64,000 bases of DNA, taken from positions 1 to 64,000 of the forward strand of contig CAYXNJ010000005.1 of assembly GCA_964466465.1 (NCBI GenBank). The letters are read 5' to 3'. This DNA comes from Sulfurospirillum sp964466465. GTDB taxonomy: Bacteria; Campylobacterota; Campylobacteria; Campylobacterales; Sulfurospirillaceae. Of the stretch, positions 1 through 8,496 are shown piece after piece. The notes below the pieces were generated by a model. It searched no databases, was not told where the DNA came from, and worked only from the letters and a program-made list of their open reading frames with translations. Numbering within the stretch: position 1 is the stretch's first letter; each line of letters begins with the position of its first letter. A program made the translations under genes and the position numbers.

Positions 1-637
1 TTTGCCCAAATCCCATCAATAAACCGACCACAAAAAGAACATTACCACTCCACAAAAAAACGGCTAAAGAGACAATATTGCTTGTAAAATTCATCACTTT
101 TGTTTGAGCGGTTGCTTTTTTAAGATTGAGTCCTAAAAGGGTTACCAGAGCAATCGTCCAAAAGGTACCCGTTCCTGGTCCAAAAAAACCATCGTAAAAA
201 CCAAGTCCAATACCAAAAATCAAGAAAAAAAGATGATGCCCTAAATAGGCATGGCGATCATTTTCGCCCATTTTTGGCGATAAAAGTGTGTAGATAAAGA
301 TACCCACTAACATCAATGGAATAATTTTAGCGAGCATGCTTGCATCCATCAGCAAAATCGCATAGGTTCCCAGTGCCGCGCCGATAAACGTATAGACAAC
401 ACCAATGAACACTTCAGACCATTTGATAAAGCCTTTGCGTATGAAATTGATAGACGCCATGCCACTACCAAAAGTACCTTGAAGTTTGTTGGTTGCAAGA
501 GCGATGTGAGGAGGCATACCAGAAGCCAAAAGCACAGGAATCGTAATGATGCCTCCACCTCCAGCAATTGCATCAATAAAACCTGCAATGATGCCAGTAA
601 GGAGAAAAATAAGATAATAATAAAGCTCAAACTCCAT
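1..637 (-). CDS. TSUP (TauE/SafE) family permease, partial
   Basis: This is a polytopic inner-membrane protein of the sulfite exporter TauE/SafE (TSUP) family. Members move sulfur-containing or organic anions; the substrate here cannot be read from sequence. The frame opens with ATG at 637-635 and runs off the left edge, so about 212 residues are present and the C-terminus is missing. It starts MEFELYYYLIFLLTGIIAGF and continues with the family hallmark IDAIAGGGGIITIPVLL and then ALATNKLQGTFGSG. A second half-repeat is marked by GFYDGFFGPGTGTF and a KATAQTKVMNF segment. The start overlaps the upstream zinc-ribbon gene by 11 bases, so it is the last visible gene of the rppH-lysC operon and probably translationally coupled. 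The frame is unambiguous because both TSUP repeats read through without interruption. Confidence 0.88.
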   Translation of the reverse strand, partial: MEFELYYYLIFLLTGIIAGFIDAIAGGGGIITIPVLLASGMPPHIALATNKLQGTFGSGMASINFIRKGFIKWSEVFIGVVYTFIGAALGTYAILLMDASMLAKIIPLMLVGIFIYTLLSPKMGENDRHAYLGHHLFFLIFGIGLGFYDGFFGPGTGTFWTIALVTLLGLNLKKATAQTKVMNFTSNIVSLAVFLWSGNVLFVVGLLMGFGQ

Positions 638-1385
638 CTTTTTTTATCTCCTTCTCATCATCGTGTATCACTGCTTCAATCTCTTTAGCACTGCGCTCTT
701 CTTGAGAATGTTTTTGTTCTTCTTGACTCGTAAGAGAGGCTTCAGTCGTTATACTTTGCGCATTGTTGATATGTAATACATCTTCATTTTCTTCGTTCTC
801 TATAGACTCTGTTGCTTCAGAGCCTTTTTCTATGGAAGCTTCTAAGTGCTCTATTTTTTCTTCGAGATTAGCCTCAACTTCTGTATTTTCTTCTGCTTTT
901 GCCTCTTCTAATTCTGCATAAATAGCGAGGGCTTCTTTTGTTGCTGTTGCGACTTCGTTATAACTACCATCTCTGATATGTCGCCAAATATCACGTCTGA
1001 CTAAACTTAGCGCATAACGTCTATCACCACCAATAACACGGCCAAGCTCATGTCCACCACAATTTGGACAGACAAAATAGGTAATCTTATGCTGTAAGGT
1101 CTCTTCTGAACGACAATTCTCATCATCTACCATTAACATATTTTGACATTTAGGGCAATAACACCAAAGACCAATCACATCGCCTTTTTTATACTTCCAA
1201 CGCCACAGTACTTTAAATAAAATCAATTCGCGAAAGTTATGATACTTTGGACGCATCAATAAACGAGCTATAAACGGAAAGGAAATAAGAATCACACAAA
1301 TTGCAATGGCACCACTATTGACGATCCATTGAGGAATAGCGTAAAGTTCACTAATACGCGTTAGAAGACTAAAAATTTTTTCCAA
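627..1385 (-). CDS. Membrane-anchored zinc-ribbon protein
   Basis: Function is unknown. The 252-residue product has one hydrophobic segment near residues 20-42 that should anchor it in the inner membrane. A basic stretch follows, then a zinc ribbon built from two Cys pairs: CPKC near residue 77 and CPNC near residue 107. The last ~100 residues are strongly acidic, Glu/Ala rich and probably coiled or disordered. It lies 9 bases downstream of folP and overlaps the TSUP permease by 11 bases, so it is cotranscribed with both. The ribbon could bind zinc structurally or act as a nucleic-acid or protein contact, but nothing in the sequence decides this. I do not recognise a named family. Confidence 0.8.
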   Translation of the reverse strand: MEKIFSLLTRISELYAIPQWIVNSGAIAICVILISFPFIARLLMRPKYHNFRELILFKVLWRWKYKKGDVIGLWCYCPKCQNMLMVDDENCRSEETLQHKITYFVCPNCGGHELGRVIGGDRRYALSLVRRDIWRHIRDGSYNEVATATKEALAIYAELEEAKAEENTEVEANLEEKIEHLEASIEKGSEATESIENEENEDVLHINNAQSITTEASLTSQEEQKHSQEERSAKEIEAVIHDDEKEIKKDGV

Positions 1386-1394
1386 AGAAACGTC

Positions 1395-2537
1395 CTAAAT
1401 AGTAAGATTCAGTGCTTTTAAAACACTGAGAGCTTGTATATGCGCTTTCACATCATGCGCACGTAAAATCGTGGCACCATGTTCATACGCTTTGAGATGC
1501 AGGGCAAGCGTTCCAGGTAAACGCTCTGCAATCGGTGTGGGTATAATTTTATCTATCATCGATTTTCGGCTAGCCCCTACAAGCAATGGATAACCAAAAT
1601 GTAAAAAATGTTCATGATGTTTAAGAAGCTTTAAATTGTCTTCTAAACGCTTACCAAACCCTATACCAACGTCCAAAATCATATTGTTGATACCAAACTC
1701 TTTTGCCTTTGCGATGCGCTCTTCAAAAAAAGCATCCACTTCTAAAAGAACATTGTCATAAGAAGGTTCTTGTTGCATACTTTGAGGCTCACCCTGCATG
1801 TGCATCAAAATAACCGTTGCATCGTATTTTGCAGCAACACGTGCGACATCATCATTGGCAAGGGCAGTAATGTCATTGACAATGCTAAATCCCCTTTGGA
1901 GCGCATACTCTAAACAGAGTGGTGAATAACTATCAAGCGAAAAAAGGGCTTTTTCAAAAAGTTTATGCTCGTAAATAAGATCAATAATAGGCTTTACGCG
2001 CGCAAGTTCTTCCACATCACTCACACCAGTACTTCCAGGACGGCTTGAAACACCGCCAAGGTCAATGATGGTTGCACCCTCTTCTATCATGGTTTCAATA
2101 TGCTTTAACGCACTCTCTCCACTAAAACGACTCTCTTGAAAAAAACTATCTTCATTGGCATTAATGACGCCCATGACTTGAAAATCATTCTTTTTGTTTA
2201 AGACGAAATCATTCAAACGTGCCGCAACCCCTTTTAAGCCAAAAGGTTGCACTTTTTCTTTACGAGCAAGCTCTTTGATCTGTTTGTCATTTGCAATTAA
2301 AATAGCGTCAACAAAAGGCTCTTTACAGGTAATGGTCTCTTTAGGCACTGCCACGTCCGCACCAATAGAGAGAGCATCTTGTTTAAGAATATTGGCTGCT
2401 GGCGTTTTAAGATCTTTAATGTAAATAAAATGCAGATGTGATTTTTGCTCCAAGATAGCACTACCTTCTTTAGTAACGCCTAAGTTTTGAAACAATGATT
2501 TTACATCACTGCTGGAGCTTAGTTTATAGAGTTTCAT
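1395..2537 (-). CDS. folP: Dihydropteroate synthase
   Basis: Condenses p-aminobenzoate with 6-hydroxymethyl-7,8-dihydropterin diphosphate in cytoplasmic folate synthesis; this is the sulfonamide target. The protein is 380 residues, about 100 longer than typical FolP. An N-terminal extension of about 110 residues precedes the TIM-barrel core, as is usual in Campylobacterota. The core begins with QVMGVINANEDSFF, the counterpart of the classical MGVLNVTPDSF motif. It continues with the pterin loop GGVSSRPGS, the NDITAL strand, LDVGIGFGK, and a terminal RAHDV. The start overlaps the end of holB by 4 bases. The unusual linkage of folate, lysine/threonine precursor and replication genes is an operon layout known from related genomes. 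Confidence 0.95.
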   Translation of the reverse strand: MKLYKLSSSSDVKSLFQNLGVTKEGSAILEQKSHLHFIYIKDLKTPAANILKQDALSIGADVAVPKETITCKEPFVDAILIANDKQIKELARKEKVQPFGLKGVAARLNDFVLNKKNDFQVMGVINANEDSFFQESRFSGESALKHIETMIEEGATIIDLGGVSSRPGSTGVSDVEELARVKPIIDLIYEHKLFEKALFSLDSYSPLCLEYALQRGFSIVNDITALANDDVARVAAKYDATVILMHMQGEPQSMQQEPSYDNVLLEVDAFFEERIAKAKEFGINNMILDVGIGFGKRLEDNLKLLKHHEHFLHFGYPLLVGASRKSMIDKIIPTPIAERLPGTLALHLKAYEHGATILRAHDVKAHIQALSVLKALNLTI

Positions 2538-3160
2538 CGGTATTTTCTCATCATAATCGAAAGTAAAAGTGATGTTAAAATGGTTTGCGCTCTGGTATTG
2601 AGCTCTACTAAATGCAGTAGTTTTTGAAAATGTTCTAGCTCTTTTTCACTAAAGCGTAAGTGGTGTTCATTGATAGCTTCAAAAACAATGGCTTGTACAA
2701 GCTCTTTAAGAAACGTTTTTTCAGCGCTTTGATGCTTTTGAATAAAAGGATAAATATCACTAAGATCAAGCTTTGAAAGGTTGAGTCCGCTATGGATCAC
2801 CTCTTGCTCGACTAGTAACTCTTTTTGGAGTAAACGTGAACGAATCGTTGGTAAAAAAGCTGTTTTAGAAGGAGCAACCACAATAAAAACAATATGACGA
2901 GGTGGTTCTTCAAGAATTTTAAGAAGAGCATTTTGCGCCTCTACACGATATCCCTTAGCGATCAAGATCAGGTATTTATTAGCAGATTCTGCAATGTACG
3001 CCTCTTTGATAACCTCTTTAGCATCATCAATCAAAAACTCATCTTTGATAAAAAAAAGATGCCGCTCTTTAGCGTACGTTTCTTCCAAACTCTCTTTGGC
3101 TTTTTCCACATTTTTACAAATTAAAATATGGCTAAAAACCCCTTCATCACTCGTTTTCAA
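2534..3160 (-). CDS. holB: DNA polymerase III subunit delta'
   Basis: Clamp-loader delta' subunit, which helps place the beta clamp on DNA. About 208 residues, shorter than the ~330-residue E. coli protein but normal for this class. The core around EAQNALLKILEEPP, followed by FIVVAPSKTAFLPTIRSRL, is the diagnostic delta' segment. No Walker A lysine motif is visible, which fits a non-hydrolysing delta'. I chose the TTG at 3160-3158 because a GAGG Shine-Dalgarno sits 6 bases upstream and homologues begin just before the HILI strand. The ATG at 3202 would force a 56-base overlap with hobA. The 3' end overlaps folP by 4 bases. Neighbouring hobA also serves replication. Confidence 0.85.
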   Translation of the reverse strand: MKTSDEGVFSHILICKNVEKAKESLEETYAKERHLFFIKDEFLIDDAKEVIKEAYIAESANKYLILIAKGYRVEAQNALLKILEEPPRHIVFIVVAPSKTAFLPTIRSRLLQKELLVEQEVIHSGLNLSKLDLSDIYPFIQKHQSAEKTFLKELVQAIVFEAINEHHLRFSEKELEHFQKLLHLVELNTRAQTILTSLLLSIMMRKYR

Positions 3161-3698
3161 AGGTAACCTCAGCAAAAAGCACGGCATCGATACTTTTATC
3201 AAGAAGTCTAAAAAGCTGAATTAATTTAATATCTAAACTATCGTCATCACTTAAAAGATAAAAGCTGTTTTGGATGTGTTCATCCATGATCCACATAAAG
3301 CTATCATCTTTACGTTTTGCAATTTGCATCTTAATATCGCTATTTTTGCCTACATAAAAGAAGGTATAGCCACTTGGAAACGCTTGGGAAAGCATGTTTT
3401 CTAAGAGTTCTATATCTTCTTTGGTTTTGACTTGGTATAAATTAGGATAGAGCGTTTGCAACGATAAAAATGGCAAAAGTGGTCTATTTTTATGGTGATT
3501 GTTGATGGCTCTGAGCATATAGTGGCAAAACCATGCTCTGTCATCATCGGTAATCACAATAAACGTATGACCCTCAAGAAGATTTTTCAGCATGGAAGCA
3601 GCAAGAGGAACCCACTCGAACCTCTTCTCTTCCATCCAACTCATTGTAGAGCCGTCTTTGCGGATCTCTTCAAGCGTCCATTTTAGAAATTGTTGCAT
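3147..3698 (-). CDS. hobA: DnaA-binding initiation regulator HobA
   Basis: HobA binds DnaA domains I-II, promotes DnaA oligomerisation at oriC and is the Campylobacterota counterpart of DiaA. The 183-residue protein opens with the characteristic MQQFLKWTLEEIRKDG followed by SWMEEKRFEWVPLA, and keeps the single SIS-like Rossmann domain length. It starts 3 bases after lysC and overlaps holB, so DNA-replication functions are bundled inside a metabolic operon. Because hobA is essentially restricted to this class, it is one of the best taxonomic markers in the window. Confidence 0.93.
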   Translation of the reverse strand: MQQFLKWTLEEIRKDGSTMSWMEEKRFEWVPLAASMLKNLLEGHTFIVITDDDRAWFCHYMLRAINNHHKNRPLLPFLSLQTLYPNLYQVKTKEDIELLENMLSQAFPSGYTFFYVGKNSDIKMQIAKRKDDSFMWIMDEHIQNSFYLLSDDDSLDIKLIQLFRLLDKSIDAVLFAEVTFENE

Positions 3699-3701
3699 AT
3701 A

Positions 3702-4904
3702 TTATTTATCCAATTGGTATGCGCTGTGAAGTGCACGAACAGCAAGTTCACCATATTTTGCTTGAATAACCATAGAGATTTTAATCTCACTGGTACTGAT
3801 CATTTCGATATTAATGCCCTCTTTAGCCATAGTGTCAAACGCTTTACACGCAACACCACTGTGTGATTTCATACCTACACCGACAACAGAGACTTTAACG
3901 ATATCACTATCGTATTCCATTACATCACTAGCTCTTAGTTCGCTCATTGCTGTTTTTGTCATCTCAAGCTCATTTTGAGGTACAGTAAAACCAAGATTGG
4001 TCGTGCCATCGTGTCCAACATTTTGAATAATCATATCAACGTTAACGTTACAATCAGCCAATTTTTTGAAAATTTCTGCAGCGATGCCTGGTTTATCTGT
4101 AACACCTCTAAGGGTCACACGTGCTTGATTTTTATCGAGTGCAATTCCGCTAACTAATGGTTGTTCCATAATATTGTCTTCCTTTGTGATAAGTGTTCCT
4201 TCATTGTGGTTAAAACTACTGCGAGTGACCAAATTGACATTGAGTTTTTTAGCCATCTCAACCGAGCGACTTTGGAGTACTTTTGCTCCAAGGCTTGCTA
4301 GTTCCAACATTTCATCATAACTGATTTTATCAAGTTTTTTTGCTTTAGGCTCGATGCGAGGATCGGTTGTGTAAACACCATCTACATCGGTATAAATCTC
4401 GCAAAGATCTGCTTCAAGAGCACCTGCAATGGCTACAGCAGAAAGATCACTTCCTCCACGTCCCAATGTCGTTACTTCACCAGTTTCTGTGACACCTTGG
4501 AAACCAGCTACAACAATAATCTTGCCTGTTTTTAATGCGTCTTTCATTGCTGCTGTATCGATGTGTTCAATACGTGCTTTTGTATGAATATCGTCTGTAA
4601 CGATACCCGCTTTTCGTCCACTCATAGAAATAGCTTCATATCCTTTGGCTTCAAGCGCAATCGCTAAAAGTGCACTGGTAACACGCTCTCCAGAGCTTAA
4701 AAGAACATCCACTTCACGCTGATTTGGCGTTGCACTGTAAAATCCTGCAAAATCAAGTAATTTATTGGTTTCACCGCTCATTGCGGAAACAACCACAACA
4801 AGGTCGTGTCCCGCTTGTTTGCTTTCGATAACTCTATTGGCAACGGCTTCAATGCGCTCGACATTGCCTACACTTGTACCACCGTACTTTTGAACGATCA
4901 ACAT
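3702..4904 (-). CDS. lysC: Aspartate kinase
   Basis: Phosphorylates L-aspartate, the first step toward lysine/diaminopimelate, threonine and methionine. At 400 residues it is a monofunctional kinase with an N-terminal amino-acid-kinase domain (KYGGTSVG at residues 6-13, the substrate site DLSAVAIAGAL, TDVDGVYTTDP). Two ACT domains follow from about residue 265 and are expected to give feedback control by lysine and/or threonine. The start lies 1 base after rppH and the end 3 bases before hobA, so the whole set is one tight operon. No homoserine dehydrogenase fusion is present. Confidence 0.96.
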   Translation of the reverse strand: MLIVQKYGGTSVGNVERIEAVANRVIESKQAGHDLVVVVSAMSGETNKLLDFAGFYSATPNQREVDVLLSSGERVTSALLAIALEAKGYEAISMSGRKAGIVTDDIHTKARIEHIDTAAMKDALKTGKIIVVAGFQGVTETGEVTTLGRGGSDLSAVAIAGALEADLCEIYTDVDGVYTTDPRIEPKAKKLDKISYDEMLELASLGAKVLQSRSVEMAKKLNVNLVTRSSFNHNEGTLITKEDNIMEQPLVSGIALDKNQARVTLRGVTDKPGIAAEIFKKLADCNVNVDMIIQNVGHDGTTNLGFTVPQNELEMTKTAMSELRASDVMEYDSDIVKVSVVGVGMKSHSGVACKAFDTMAKEGINIEMISTSEIKISMVIQAKYGELAVRALHSAYQLDK

Positions 4905-4905
4905 C

Positions 4906-5376
4906 TTATAGATACCCTTCTTTTTTGAAATATTCTAACACCTGTTTATACACTGGGCGCTTGAAATAGGTAATGAACTCAAACACCTCTTCTAAACTGA
5001 CAAATTTATAATCGCAAAACTCTGGCTCTTTGGTTGCAAGATTAATCTTGGCATCTTTTTTAAGTCTTACTAAAAAATACTTTTGGCTCTGACCATCAAA
5101 AGGGTACATTTTTTGAGCGATTTTTTGAGGAAAGTCGTATTGCAACCATTCAGGATACTCAGCGATAATTTCCACATCACCCGTACCAATTTCTTCTTCT
5201 AATTCACGGTAAAGCGCTTCTCGTGGTGTTTCACCCTCGTCAATTCCCCCTTGTGGAAATTGCCAAGCACCTTCGATATCGCTACGACTCGCAATAAAAA
5301 GTTGACATTGAAAAGGGTATTTTGCAGAGACCACCACGGCAGCAACATTTGGTCTGTATCGTTTTGGTGATTCCAT
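4906..5376 (-). CDS. rppH: RNA pyrophosphohydrolase (Nudix)
   Basis: Removes pyrophosphate from 5'-triphosphate RNA or hydrolyses dinucleoside polyphosphates (NudH/InvA type). The 156-residue protein carries a perfect Nudix box GX5EX7REUXEEXGU: GGIDEGETPREALYRELEEEIG. It also has the RppH-type N-terminus YRPNVAAVVVS and the FPQGGIDEGE entry. It is the first gene of the minus-strand operon reading into lysC and lies back-to-back with hemW across 76 bases. Confidence 0.93.
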   Translation of the reverse strand: MESPKRYRPNVAAVVVSAKYPFQCQLFIASRSDIEGAWQFPQGGIDEGETPREALYRELEEEIGTGDVEIIAEYPEWLQYDFPQKIAQKMYPFDGQSQKYFLVRLKKDAKINLATKEPEFCDYKFVSLEEVFEFITYFKRPVYKQVLEYFKKEGYL

Positions 5377-5403
5377 AATTACGCATTACCTCTATATTTT
5401 TGT

Positions 5404-5409
5404 TAAAAT
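5404..5409 (+). promoter_or_regulatory. -10 element upstream of hemW
   Basis: TAAAAT preceded by TTTTTGT matches the extended, T-rich -10 region typical of Campylobacterota housekeeping promoters. It lies about 44 bases before the hemW start. No clear -35 is expected in this group. Confidence 0.5.
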
Positions 5410-5452
5410 AGTATCAAAAGAGTCATTAAACTTGCTTGATACAAGGAATTTC

Positions 5453-6508
5453 GTGTTAGCCTATCTCCATATCCCCTTTTGCGACAGTAAATGCCACTAC
5501 TGCGCCTTTAACTCCTATGATAATAAATCTGCACTCAAACAAAACTATATGCAGAGCATTACACAGCAACTCTTTTATGAACTTGAAAAATTTAAAGTGC
5601 AACACAAAAGTATCACTTCTTTGTTTATCGGCGGTGGAACGCCCTCAACCGTTCCAGCATCATGGTATAAATCTTTTTTTGACACCATCAAGCCTTATTT
5701 AAAAGATGATGCAGAGGTGACCTCAGAAGCAAACCCTCATTCAGCAAGCATAGAGTGGATACAAACAATGAAATCGCTCGGTGTCAATCGCCTTAGCTTT
5801 GGCGTGCAAAGTTTCAATGAAAAAAAACTGGCTTTTTTAGGACGTAACCATACGCCTAAAATTGCATTTCACGCTATTGAAAATGCAGCCAAAGAAGGCA
5901 TTGAGAACATCTCACTTGATTTGATTTATGGAACAACGCTCGATACTAAACTATTGTTGCAAGAAGACTTGCGTATCGCTTCTTCTTTACCCATTAATCA
6001 CATCAGCGCTTATGCACTTACTCTTGAAGAAGAAACTCCTTTTTACACACGAAAAGATGTCGCTAACGGTTCAGAAACGCTAGCACGAAATTTTGTCAAC
6101 ACTATCATTGAAGCGGGATTTCCTCAATACGAAATTTCAAACTTTGGAACGTATCAAAGCAGACACAATAAAGGTTATTGGGAACACCAAGACTATCTTG
6201 GTATTGGAGCAGGTGCTGTTGGCTTTTTGAAAAACAAGCGTTTTTATCCAACAAAAAGTATAGAAGCCTATACACAAAATCCTCTCGCCCAAGAGATTGA
6301 GCTATTAAGTAGCGAAGATGTGCATATCGAGAAAATTTTCTTGGGGCTTCGGAGCGTTATTGGAATTGCTTTGGAGCATTTTAGTCCTGAAGAGATGGCA
6401 AGAGTACGACTTTTAATCGAAGAAAAAAAACTTACAAGTAACGACAATCGCGTCTTTAACAATGACTACTTTCTCAGCGATGAAATAGCCCTCTTCATCA
6501 CTCAGTAA
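5453..6508 (+). CDS. hemW: HemW-type radical SAM haem chaperone
   Basis: Oxygen-independent coproporphyrinogen oxidase-like protein of the HemW branch, thought to bind haem and insert it into respiratory proteins. The radical-SAM cluster motif CxxxCxxC (CDSKCHYCAF) sits near residue 11, followed by FIGGGTPS and the conserved NRLSFGVQSF and ISLDLIYG segments. I place the start at GTG 5453 because AAGGA ends 5 bases upstream and homologues begin immediately before AYLHIPFC. A TTG at 5432 would add seven residues without a ribosome-binding site. The 3' end overlaps the convergent antiporter gene by 11 bases. The many c-type haem proteins in the window fit a haem-rich respiratory lifestyle. Confidence 0.9.
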   Translation: MLAYLHIPFCDSKCHYCAFNSYDNKSALKQNYMQSITQQLFYELEKFKVQHKSITSLFIGGGTPSTVPASWYKSFFDTIKPYLKDDAEVTSEANPHSASIEWIQTMKSLGVNRLSFGVQSFNEKKLAFLGRNHTPKIAFHAIENAAKEGIENISLDLIYGTTLDTKLLLQEDLRIASSLPINHISAYALTLEEETPFYTRKDVANGSETLARNFVNTIIEAGFPQYEISNFGTYQSRHNKGYWEHQDYLGIGAGAVGFLKNKRFYPTKSIEAYTQNPLAQEIELLSSEDVHIEKIFLGLRSVIGIALEHFSPEEMARVRLLIEEKKLTSNDNRVFNNDYFLSDEIALFITQ

Positions 6509-8120
6509 CATACTCTTCCATCGCCACTTTCAGAAGCGCTTTTGCCGCTTCTCTTCCTTCATTAACTATGTGTTTTACTTGAAGACCTTTGAGCAATTTT
6601 TTCTCATCATAGTCACTGGCTTTAGCAACGATTTTAATTGGTGCATCAAACGATTTTAAAACCTCACACAGAAGAATGAGTTTTTTTTCATTATTGATAG
6701 CAATGATGACTGCTTTGGCATTTTCCACAAACGCATTTTTCAAAATGCTTTTCTCAGTAGCATTTCCAAAGTAAACAGGCTCTCCCCTGCTTTGTCCGAG
6801 TTTGACAAGATTAATATCGTGCTCTAATACCAAATAGTTGATGTTCATTTTTTTAAGACGATACACAATCTCTTGCCCGAGTTTTCCATAACCACACACA
6901 ATAATATGATCTTTAATCCCCGAAGAGTGAATCATAAAGTCCCCATTATTGGGCTCTTTTGTGATGGCATTGACAATTTTTTTCATATTTTTCAAAATAA
7001 AAGGCGTCATCACCATCGACAAGACAACGGTTACAATCAAAATCTGCGATATTTTGGCGCTAATTAAATGACTAGAGCTTGCAAGTGCTAAAATAGCTAA
7101 AGAAAATTCACCACCCTGACAGAGGGCTAAACCTGTTTTAAGGGAAACTCTTCCACCCACAGAAAAAAAGAGAATGCTAAAAACAACGAGTGTTTTAAAT
7201 GCCATCATCACTGCTAAAAAGAGTAAAATTGTTCCGTAATTTTGAGCAATCAGACTTAAGTCTATTTGCATTCCCACCGTAATAAAGAAAAGTCCTAACA
7301 AAAGGTCACGAAACGGTACAAGGTCGGCTTCAATTTGATGCTTATACTGCGTTTCAGACATCATCATACCAGCCAAAAAAGCCCCTAATGAATAAGAAAA
7401 TCCTAAAGTATGGGCTAAAAATGAAGCGCCAACCACAAGTAATAAAACCGAAGCGATGAAAATTTCCTGTGTATCTGCCCAAACAACAAGCGATAAAAAG
7501 CGATTGAGAAAGTATTTACCAACAACATACATCAACCCTAAAATAATCACTGCACTATACAGTGTTTGTAAAAGCAATGAAGAGAGAGAACTGGTTTCAT
7601 TGGAAAATATGTTGATCATCAATAAGATTGGGATAACTGCAATATCTTGAAACAGCAAAATGCCAAGCGCTTTACGCCCGTAAATGGTATGAATCGTTCC
7701 GCTGTCATTTAAGATTTTAAGAACAATCGCCGTTGAAGAGAGGGCAAGTGCATATCCGATAATAATCGCACTTTTTTTCTCAATACCTATGAGATACTCT
7801 GCACCTAATGCAATAGCACCACCCACAAGAGAGACTTGCAATAAACCATAAAAAAAAACATCTTTTTTCATGCCTAAAAGATGCTTGATGGAAAATTCAA
7901 GCCCAATGGTAAACATCAAGAAAACAACGCCAAATTCAGCGATATGCGTTAAAGACTCATTATTGCGACCTAAATTATACATATAGGCAATGGCAAAACC
8001 TGTAATGATATACCCAATAATCGTTGGTATATTAAAACGTTTCAATAAAATATTGAAAAGCGTTGCTAATGCCGTTGCACTTAAAATGATCGCCAATAAA
8101 TTATCCACCCTACTCCCCAA
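6498..8120 (-). CDS. Kef-type K+/H+ antiporter (CPA2)
   Basis: Monovalent cation:proton antiporter-2 family protein of 540 residues. An N-terminal exchanger domain of about 12 membrane helices spans residues 1-380 (FTIGLEFS, STAIVLKIL, LLFQDIAVIP, GEFSLAI). A cytoplasmic TrkA-N/RCK domain starts at about residue 398 with the nucleotide-binding glycine motif GYGKLGQEIVYRL. The family exchanges K+ or Na+ for H+. The start overlaps hspR by 11 bases, so it belongs to the cbpA-hspR transcription unit and may be heat responsive. In Helicobacter pylori the third gene of that operon is a helicase, so this neighbour differs. Confidence 0.9.
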   Translation of the reverse strand: MGSRVDNLLAIILSATALATLFNILLKRFNIPTIIGYIITGFAIAYMYNLGRNNESLTHIAEFGVVFLMFTIGLEFSIKHLLGMKKDVFFYGLLQVSLVGGAIALGAEYLIGIEKKSAIIIGYALALSSTAIVLKILNDSGTIHTIYGRKALGILLFQDIAVIPILLMINIFSNETSSLSSLLLQTLYSAVIILGLMYVVGKYFLNRFLSLVVWADTQEIFIASVLLLVVGASFLAHTLGFSYSLGAFLAGMMMSETQYKHQIEADLVPFRDLLLGLFFITVGMQIDLSLIAQNYGTILLFLAVMMAFKTLVVFSILFFSVGGRVSLKTGLALCQGGEFSLAILALASSSHLISAKISQILIVTVVLSMVMTPFILKNMKKIVNAITKEPNNGDFMIHSSGIKDHIIVCGYGKLGQEIVYRLKKMNINYLVLEHDINLVKLGQSRGEPVYFGNATEKSILKNAFVENAKAVIIAINNEKKLILLCEVLKSFDAPIKIVAKASDYDEKKLLKGLQVKHIVNEGREAAKALLKVAMEEYVTE

Positions 8121-8484
8121 ATAAGATTATTTCATAACTATTTTTATGTTTCACCAAAGGATTTTTAGTTTGTGTACTTTTCTTAGAAAGTCCACTGACT
8201 TCTAAACGAAGCGAATCAATTAATGCTTCATACTCATCAATTTTATCTTTCAGCTGCATAATGATGTCAACACCTGCCAAATTAACCCCCAAATCTCGGG
8301 TAAGGCGTTGAATCATTTTGATTTTATCAATATCACGTTGTGAGTAAAGCCTCATTTTTCCATCGGTTCTGGAGGGTCTAACAAGCCCTTCACGTTCATA
8401 TTGACGAAGCGTTTGAGGGTGAATGGTTAAAACTTTTGCTACAACACTGATTAAATAAACAGGTTCTTCATATCCGTGGTGCAT
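8110..8484 (-). CDS. hspR: Heat-shock repressor HspR (MerR type)
   Basis: DNA-binding repressor of chaperone genes that recognises HAIR inverted repeats (CTTGAGT-N7-ACTCAAG). The 124-residue protein has a MerR winged-helix domain (VAKVLTIHPQTLRQYEREGLVRPSRT, then RLYSQRDIDKIK) and a C-terminal helix that should dimerise. The order cbpA-hspR is the classical Campylobacterota heat-shock operon, in which HspR controls its own promoter with help from CbpA. Candidate operators are visible before cbpA (9460-9480) and before clpB (35559-35579). Confidence 0.93.
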   Translation of the reverse strand: MHHGYEEPVYLISVVAKVLTIHPQTLRQYEREGLVRPSRTDGKMRLYSQRDIDKIKMIQRLTRDLGVNLAGVDIIMQLKDKIDEYEALIDSLRLEVSGLSKKSTQTKNPLVKHKNSYEIILFGE

Positions 8485-8496
8485 GCTATACTCCTC

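Noticed and set aside
349..630. An open frame on the minus strand inside the TSUP permease gene
   Set aside because: The neighbouring frame (ATG at 637) reads through with clear TSUP repeats to the window edge; the other frame is Leu/Ser-rich shadow.
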